Below are positions 60,205 through 64,000 of a stretch of DNA of 64,000 nt, piece by piece (position 1 is the stretch's first letter; every line of letters starts with the position of its first letter). A model generated the notes under the pieces. It worked only from the letters and a program-made list of their open reading frames with translations. It was not told where the DNA came from and ran no database searches. Where the stretch lies: NCBI RefSeq assembly GCF_001598435.1, contig NZ_BCYY01000015.1, positions 62,001-126,000 of the forward strand, written 5' to 3'. Source of the stretch: Sphingomonas pituitosa NBRC 102491. Its GTDB lineage: Bacteria; Pseudomonadota; Alphaproteobacteria; Sphingomonadales; Sphingomonadaceae. Position numbers and translations under genes: made by a program.

Positions 60205-60768
60205 ATGGAAAAACCCGTTCGCCGCGTCGTCACCGGCCATGATGCCCAGGGTCGCGCGATCATCCAGGAAGACGGTGTCGTGCCGCGCGTCCAGCGCGTC
60301 GGCGGCGATATCGGCCCGATGTTCCACGAAGTGTGGAACACCCAGGCGATGCCGGCGCCGATTAACGCTGCCTCGGGCGAGCCGCACGAGGACGGCATCG
60401 TCCTCGCGCCGCCCAAGAACGGCACCCGCATCCGCGTGCTCGACATCCCCCCCGAAGGCGACGGCATCCGCAACATGACGCCCGAGGAGGCGCGCGCGCA
60501 CTTCGCCGAAGTCGGTGCCGGCAGCGCCTCGGCGCATGGCGAGGGCGCGCGCCATGCGCTGATGCACCGCACCGAGACGATCGACTATGGCATCGTGCTC
60601 GAAGGCGAGCTGGTGCTGATCATGGACGAAGGCGAGACGACGGTGCGCGCCGGCGACATCGTGATCCAGCGCGGCACCAACCATGGCTGGTCGAACCGCT
60701 CGGACAAGAACTGCCGCATCGCCTTCATCCTGATCGACGGCGCGTTCGACGAGCAGTTGAAGCGCTGA
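60205..60768 (+). CDS. Cupin domain protein of the catabolic cluster
   Basis: A 187-residue protein with a C-terminal cupin barrel: MHRTETIDYGIVLEGELVLI (first motif, with His and Glu), then AGDIVIQRGTNHGWSNRS (second motif, with His). The N-terminal part (VRRVVTGHDAQGRAIIQEDG) is typical of a group of cupins found in aromatic degradation operons. The reaction is unknown; a metal-dependent isomerase, decarboxylase or dioxygenase role is possible. AAGGA precedes the ATG. Confidence 0.85.
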   Translation: MEKPVRRVVTGHDAQGRAIIQEDGVVPRVQRVGGDIGPMFHEVWNTQAMPAPINAASGEPHEDGIVLAPPKNGTRIRVLDIPPEGDGIRNMTPEEARAHFAEVGAGSASAHGEGARHALMHRTETIDYGIVLEGELVLIMDEGETTVRAGDIVIQRGTNHGWSNRSDKNCRIAFILIDGAFDEQLKR

Positions 60769-60770
60769 CC

Positions 60771-61697
60771 ATGCGACTGACGATCACCGGCGCCGACGGC
60801 TTTGTCGGCCGGGCGGTCGTCCGGCGGCTGCGCGACATCGGTACCGCCGCCGAGCTGCTGCTGGTCGATCGGGCCTTCGCCGATCCCGGTCCGGAGCGCC
60901 GGCTGGCCGGGGACCTGACCGATCCTGCCCTCCTCGCGGCGGCGACGCGCGATTGCGATGCACTGCTGCATCTGGCCGCGCTGCCCGGCGGCGCAGCGGA
61001 GCGCGATCCTGCCGCCTCGCGGGCAATCAACCTCGACGTGCCGTTGCGGCTGATCGAGGCCCTGTCGGACCGGCGGCTGGTGCTTGCCGGCTCCATCGCG
61101 GTGTTCGGCGCGGCGCCATCCGGGCCGGTCGACGATCGAACCGTGCCGGTGCCGGACAGCGTCTATGGCACGCACAAGCGCATGGCCGAGCTTGCCTTTG
61201 CCGACGCGGTGCGCCGCAGCGCGATCGCCGGCGCGGTGCTGCGCCTGCCGGGAATCGTTGCGCGGCCACCGGCAGCTACGGGATTCGGTTCCGCTTTCCT
61301 CAGTGACGTGTTCCACGCGGCCGGGGCGGGCCAACCCTATGCCCTGCCGGTTGCACCCGATGCGACCAGCTGGCTTTGCTCCGTACGCGCCTGCGCGGTT
61401 AACCTCGCTTCTGCCCTGCTCGGCGACGGCGCCGAGCAGGCCGCGGTGACCCTGCCAGCGCTGCGGGTGCGGATGGGCGACCTGGCCGCCGTCCTCGCGC
61501 GCCGTTTTCCCGGCGCGGCGATCACCCATGCCGAGGACCCGGCGCTGCGCCGCACCTTCGCGAGCTACCCGCCGCTCACTACACCGCGCGCAGCCGCGCT
61601 GGGATTCACCGCCGAACCGGATGTCGACGCGCTCGTCGACGCGGTTCTGGCGGAACTATCGCCGAACCCGAGACAAGGATGCCCACAATGCGCTTAG
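60771..61697 (+). CDS. NAD-dependent epimerase/dehydratase family protein (SDR)
   Basis: A 308-residue extended short-chain dehydrogenase. The Rossmann motif is LTITGADGFVGRAVVRRL, followed by LLHLAALPGG. The catalytic pair is in VYGTHKRMAELAF (Tyr-x-x-x-Lys), with LAGSIAVFG supplying the Ser strand. It resembles D-erythronate dehydrogenase and related enzymes that oxidise a secondary alcohol. The ATG is 2 bp after the cupin stop. The last codons overlap the FAH-family gene. Its substrate is presumably an intermediate of the cleavage pathway. Confidence 0.85.
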   Translation: MRLTITGADGFVGRAVVRRLRDIGTAAELLLVDRAFADPGPERRLAGDLTDPALLAAATRDCDALLHLAALPGGAAERDPAASRAINLDVPLRLIEALSDRRLVLAGSIAVFGAAPSGPVDDRTVPVPDSVYGTHKRMAELAFADAVRRSAIAGAVLRLPGIVARPPAATGFGSAFLSDVFHAAGAGQPYALPVAPDATSWLCSVRACAVNLASALLGDGAEQAAVTLPALRVRMGDLAAVLARRFPGAAITHAEDPALRRTFASYPPLTTPRAAALGFTAEPDVDALVDAVLAELSPNPRQGCPQCA

Positions 61698-62650
61698 CCA
61701 CCCGCGACAATGGCACACCCGATGGCGAACTCGTTCTCGTCTCTGCGGACGGCACGCGCTGCATGCCCGCCGGGCCGGACGCTTCCAACCTGCTGTCGAC
61801 CCTCGAACGGTGGGACGCCGCCGTTCCGGCACTGCACACGGTCGCGGCGTGCCTTGGCGGTGGTGAGGGCGAGCCACTCGACCCGGCCAGGCTCCGCGCC
61901 CCATTGCCGCGCACCTGGCAATGGCTCGACGGCTCGGCGTTCCCGACGCATGGCGAACTGATGCAGCAGGCCTTCGACCTGCCGCCGATCGAGACCGACA
62001 AGCCGCTGATGTACCAGGGCATGAGCCACCAGTTCCTCGCCCCGACCGAGGACGCGCCGTTTCCGTCGGCTGCCGACGGCATCGATTTCGAGGGCGAGTT
62101 CGGCGTGGTCACCGGCGCCGTGCCGATGGGCTGTTCGGCCGAGGACGCGCTGGCGCATGTCCGCCTGATCGTGCTGATCAACGACTGGTCGCTGCGGACC
62201 ATCGCGCCCGCTGAGATGAAGACCGGCTTCGGCTGGATCCAGGCGAAGCCGGCGTGCAGCCTCGCCCCGTTCGCGGTGACGCCGGACGAACTCGGCGATG
62301 CCTGGAAGGACGGCCGCGTCTGCCTGCCGCTCACCGTGACGCTCAACGGCGCATGGTTCGGCAGCCCCAATGGCAGCGCTATGGCTTACGGCTTTCACGA
62401 ACTGATCGCCCACGCCGCCCGCACCCGCAGCCTGCCGGCGGGCACGATCCTCGGATCGGGCACGGTCTCCAATGCCGATCACGCCGTGGTCGGATCCACC
62501 TGCATTTCCGAGCGCCGGGCCATCGAGCGGATCGTGCACGGCGAATTCCGCACCAGCTTCCTCACGCGCGGCGACCGCGTGGCGATGCAGGTTGGCGAGG
62601 ATGCTGCCTATTTCGGCCGAATCGACCAGCGGGTGCGGCTGGGCGACTGA
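61688..62650 (+). CDS. Fumarylacetoacetate hydrolase family protein
   Basis: A 320-residue protein with the FAH fold. Metal-binding residues are visible in DGIDFEGEFGVVTGAVPMG (Glu-x-Glu) and VLINDWSLR (Asp), followed by GFGWIQAKPACSLAPFAVTP and GTILGSGTVSNAD. Members hydrolyse or hydrate acylpyruvates and other products of ring cleavage. ATG 61688 has AAGGA 8 bases upstream and is preferred to ATG 61679. It is the last intact gene of the catabolic operon; a broken relaxase gene on the other strand follows. Confidence 0.87.
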   Translation: MRLATRDNGTPDGELVLVSADGTRCMPAGPDASNLLSTLERWDAAVPALHTVAACLGGGEGEPLDPARLRAPLPRTWQWLDGSAFPTHGELMQQAFDLPPIETDKPLMYQGMSHQFLAPTEDAPFPSAADGIDFEGEFGVVTGAVPMGCSAEDALAHVRLIVLINDWSLRTIAPAEMKTGFGWIQAKPACSLAPFAVTPDELGDAWKDGRVCLPLTVTLNGAWFGSPNGSAMAYGFHELIAHAARTRSLPAGTILGSGTVSNADHAVVGSTCISERRAIERIVHGEFRTSFLTRGDRVAMQVGEDAAYFGRIDQRVRLGD

Positions 62651-62779
62651 AGCCACTGGGCGCTCGGCTTCGAAGGCAGGGTCGGAGGACCTCCGAACGT
62701 ACGGTCAATCGTCTCGAACCGGTTCGCTTTAGCGTGTGATGTCATATGCCGCCCGGCAGGTAACGGTCCGACATCCTTC

Positions 62780-63165
62780 AATCGATGAGGACGTCCGTGC
62801 AGGACGGTCTGGTCCGCTGCCGCCGCCGTCTTTGCGGGGGCGTGGCCTCAAGGCCTTCGGCGAGCCGGTAGCGCCCCCCGCCGATGTCTTTCGCCAGCGC
62901 CGCCATCGTCTTCAGCTTCCGCAACCGTCCCGCAGCCACGGCCTGCTGGAAGGGGATCATCGTCGGCTGCCGGCACCGTCCGGTCGGCATCCATCCGCCG
63001 GAGCAGCCGCCGGTCAATCGCGGTCAGCCGCCCCTTGTCGACATCGCGGCGGAGGCGGCTTCGATCTCCTGGTCGGTGCGCGGCGCCAGGTCGAGCCTGA
63101 CCAGCTCGGACGCGCGCTCGCGCAGGCCATGGGAAATATACTCGCGTGCGATGATCAGATGCGAC
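62780..63165 (-). pseudogene. Conjugative relaxase (VirD2/TraI-type, DUF3363) gene remnant
   Basis: Read on the minus strand, three frames in order match the DUF3363 relaxase region. The first is AREYISHGLRERASELVRLD followed by LAPRTDQEIEAA. The second is DVDKGRLTAIDRRLLRRMDA. The third is AAGRLRKLKTMAALAKDIGG followed by GRYRLAEGLEA. In intact relaxases these form the continuous pattern H-G-L-R-x-R-A-S-E-L-V, T-x-L-D-R-R-L, and G-R-L-R-K-L-x-x-x-x-L-A. Two frameshifts and missing ends show it is dead. It borders the catabolic operon and marks a past conjugative element. Confidence 0.72.
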
Positions 63166-63257
63166 AGTCATTTTTATGTCTTTCAATAAGATCCATCAAC
63201 GGCGTTTATCAAACTCCATCACTTTTTTGACTTTGGCGGTCAGGCCTCTCGTGTGGC

Positions 63258-63272
63258 ATTGGTATGACCAAT
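63258..63272. promoter_or_regulatory. Palindrome ATTGGTATGACCAAT, UxuR/ExuR-like GntR site
   Basis: Perfect 6-bp arms with a 3-bp centre, 17 bp before the ATG of the receptor gene and just upstream of its GGGAGAGG Shine-Dalgarno. It resembles the TGGT-N-ACCA operators of FadR-subfamily GntR regulators such as UxuR and ExuR, which control hexuronate genes. Confidence 0.5.
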
Positions 63273-63289
63273 AACAATCGGGAGAGGTT

Positions 63290-64000
63290 ATGCGCACGTT
63301 CCTATGGGCGGCGGGGGCGAGCACGCTCGCGTATATTGTTCCAGTTCAGGCGCAAACGCAGCAGCCATCGAGCACCACCGGGGCCGTGTCCACTGCGCAA
63401 GATGCACAAGCACGCCCCGTTGCCGATCAGCAGGCCGACGAAATCATCGTCAGCGCATCGCGCATCGATCGCAGCGGCTTCGTCGCGCCCAGCCCGACGC
63501 TGGTGGTCGGCGCAGACACCCTCAAGACACGTGCTGCGGTGAACGTCGCCGACGTTATCAACGAACTTCCGGCCTTTCGCCGCACCCAGTCGCCCGAAGC
63601 CGGCGGCATCGGCAATTCGGGCGCCAACAATATCGACCTGCGCGGCCTCAGCCCGGTGCGCACGCTGGTGCTGCTCGATCGGATGCGGCTGCCTGCGGTA
63701 AACCTGCCCGGCGCAACCGTTGCGGGCGCGACCGACCTCAACCTGATCCCGGCGGCGCTGATCGGCCGGGTCGATGTGGTCACCGGCGGTGCTTCCGCCG
63801 CCTATGGCTCGGACGCGGTGGCGGGCGTGGTCAATCTCCAGCTCGACACGAAGCTGGAAGGCTTCAAGGCGACGCTGCAATGGGGCCAGACCCGCTATGG
63901 CGACGCAACCGACAAGTTCGTGTCGCTCGCCAAGGGCACCAGCTTCGCGGGCGGGCGCGGCCATTTCGTGATCGGCGGCGAGTATAACAAGAACGACGGC
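63290..64000 (+). CDS. TonB-dependent receptor, N-terminal part (cut by window end)
   Basis: The frame from ATG 63290 stays open to the window end (237 codons). The signal peptide is MRTFLWAAGASTLAYIVPVQ with cleavage at AQTQ. The plug domain follows: ADEIIVSASRIDRSGF, NIDLRGLSPVRTLVLLDRMR and RVDVVTGGASAAYGSDAVAG, matching the sphingomonad receptor family. A GGGAGAGG Shine-Dalgarno lies just before the ATG. A GntR-like palindrome upstream hints at uptake of a uronate-containing or other sugar-acid oligomer (inference). Confidence 0.88.
   Translation, partial: MRTFLWAAGASTLAYIVPVQAQTQQPSSTTGAVSTAQDAQARPVADQQADEIIVSASRIDRSGFVAPSPTLVVGADTLKTRAAVNVADVINELPAFRRTQSPEAGGIGNSGANNIDLRGLSPVRTLVLLDRMRLPAVNLPGATVAGATDLNLIPAALIGRVDVVTGGASAAYGSDAVAGVVNLQLDTKLEGFKATLQWGQTRYGDATDKFVSLAKGTSFAGGRGHFVIGGEYNKNDG

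Noticed and set aside
1..64000. CRISPR arrays, insertion sequences, rRNA or tRNA genes
   Set aside because: No regularly spaced repeats, transposase motifs or conserved RNA cores were seen anywhere in the window.

Overview
The window is about 64 kb of GC-rich, densely packed alphaproteobacterial DNA. Three TonB-dependent receptors, many outer-membrane efflux proteins, HWE kinases, a Tat-exported enzyme and an aromatic meta-cleavage cluster fit a sphingomonad (Sphingomonas, Sphingobium or Novosphingobium type). This is inferred from gene content and codon style; no rRNA or tRNA was found to confirm it.

Left part (1-19.4 kb): the 3' end of a phosphocholine-type phospholipase C; a LacI regulator with a palindromic operator; a three-gene minus-strand signalling operon (hybrid kinase, CheR, REC-PAS-HWE kinase-REC) joined by short overlaps; a thiamine-diphosphate oxidase/decarboxylase; a TolC-HlyD-ABC export operon whose ABC subunit has lost its ATPase motifs; an OxyR-shaped LysR protein without the redox cysteines; and a DAB-type inorganic carbon uptake operon (dabB-dabA plus an 82-residue third gene) with a divergent LysR regulator.

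Middle part (19.4-47.8 kb): an EAL phosphodiesterase, class I fumarase and a DoxX-like protein; three small exported proteins of unknown function; a TetR-controlled EmrAB/NodT-type drug efflux operon with two matching operators; a TonB receptor - TSUP transporter - Tat-exported aminotransferase group; a two-component pair whose regulator lacks the sigma-54 contact loop, divergent from an adaptor - ATPase - 33-residue membrane protein - three tandem FtsX/MacB-like permeases operon; and an MHS-family carrier.

Right part (47.8-64 kb) is accessory in character. It holds remnants of an Old Yellow Enzyme gene, an alpha/beta hydrolase gene with two frameshifts and a conjugative relaxase gene. Between these lie a LysR-MFS-cupin-tautomerase cassette and a complete catabolic cluster. 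That cluster has a NodD-subfamily LysR, TonB receptor, FAD monooxygenase, extradiol dioxygenase, C-C hydrolase-like protein, MFS carrier, cupin, NAD-dependent epimerase/dehydrogenase and FAH-family hydrolase. It reads as a route for uptake, ring hydroxylation, ring cleavage and side-chain removal of a plant-type phenolic compound. The window ends inside another TonB receptor gene preceded by a GntR/UxuR-like palindrome.
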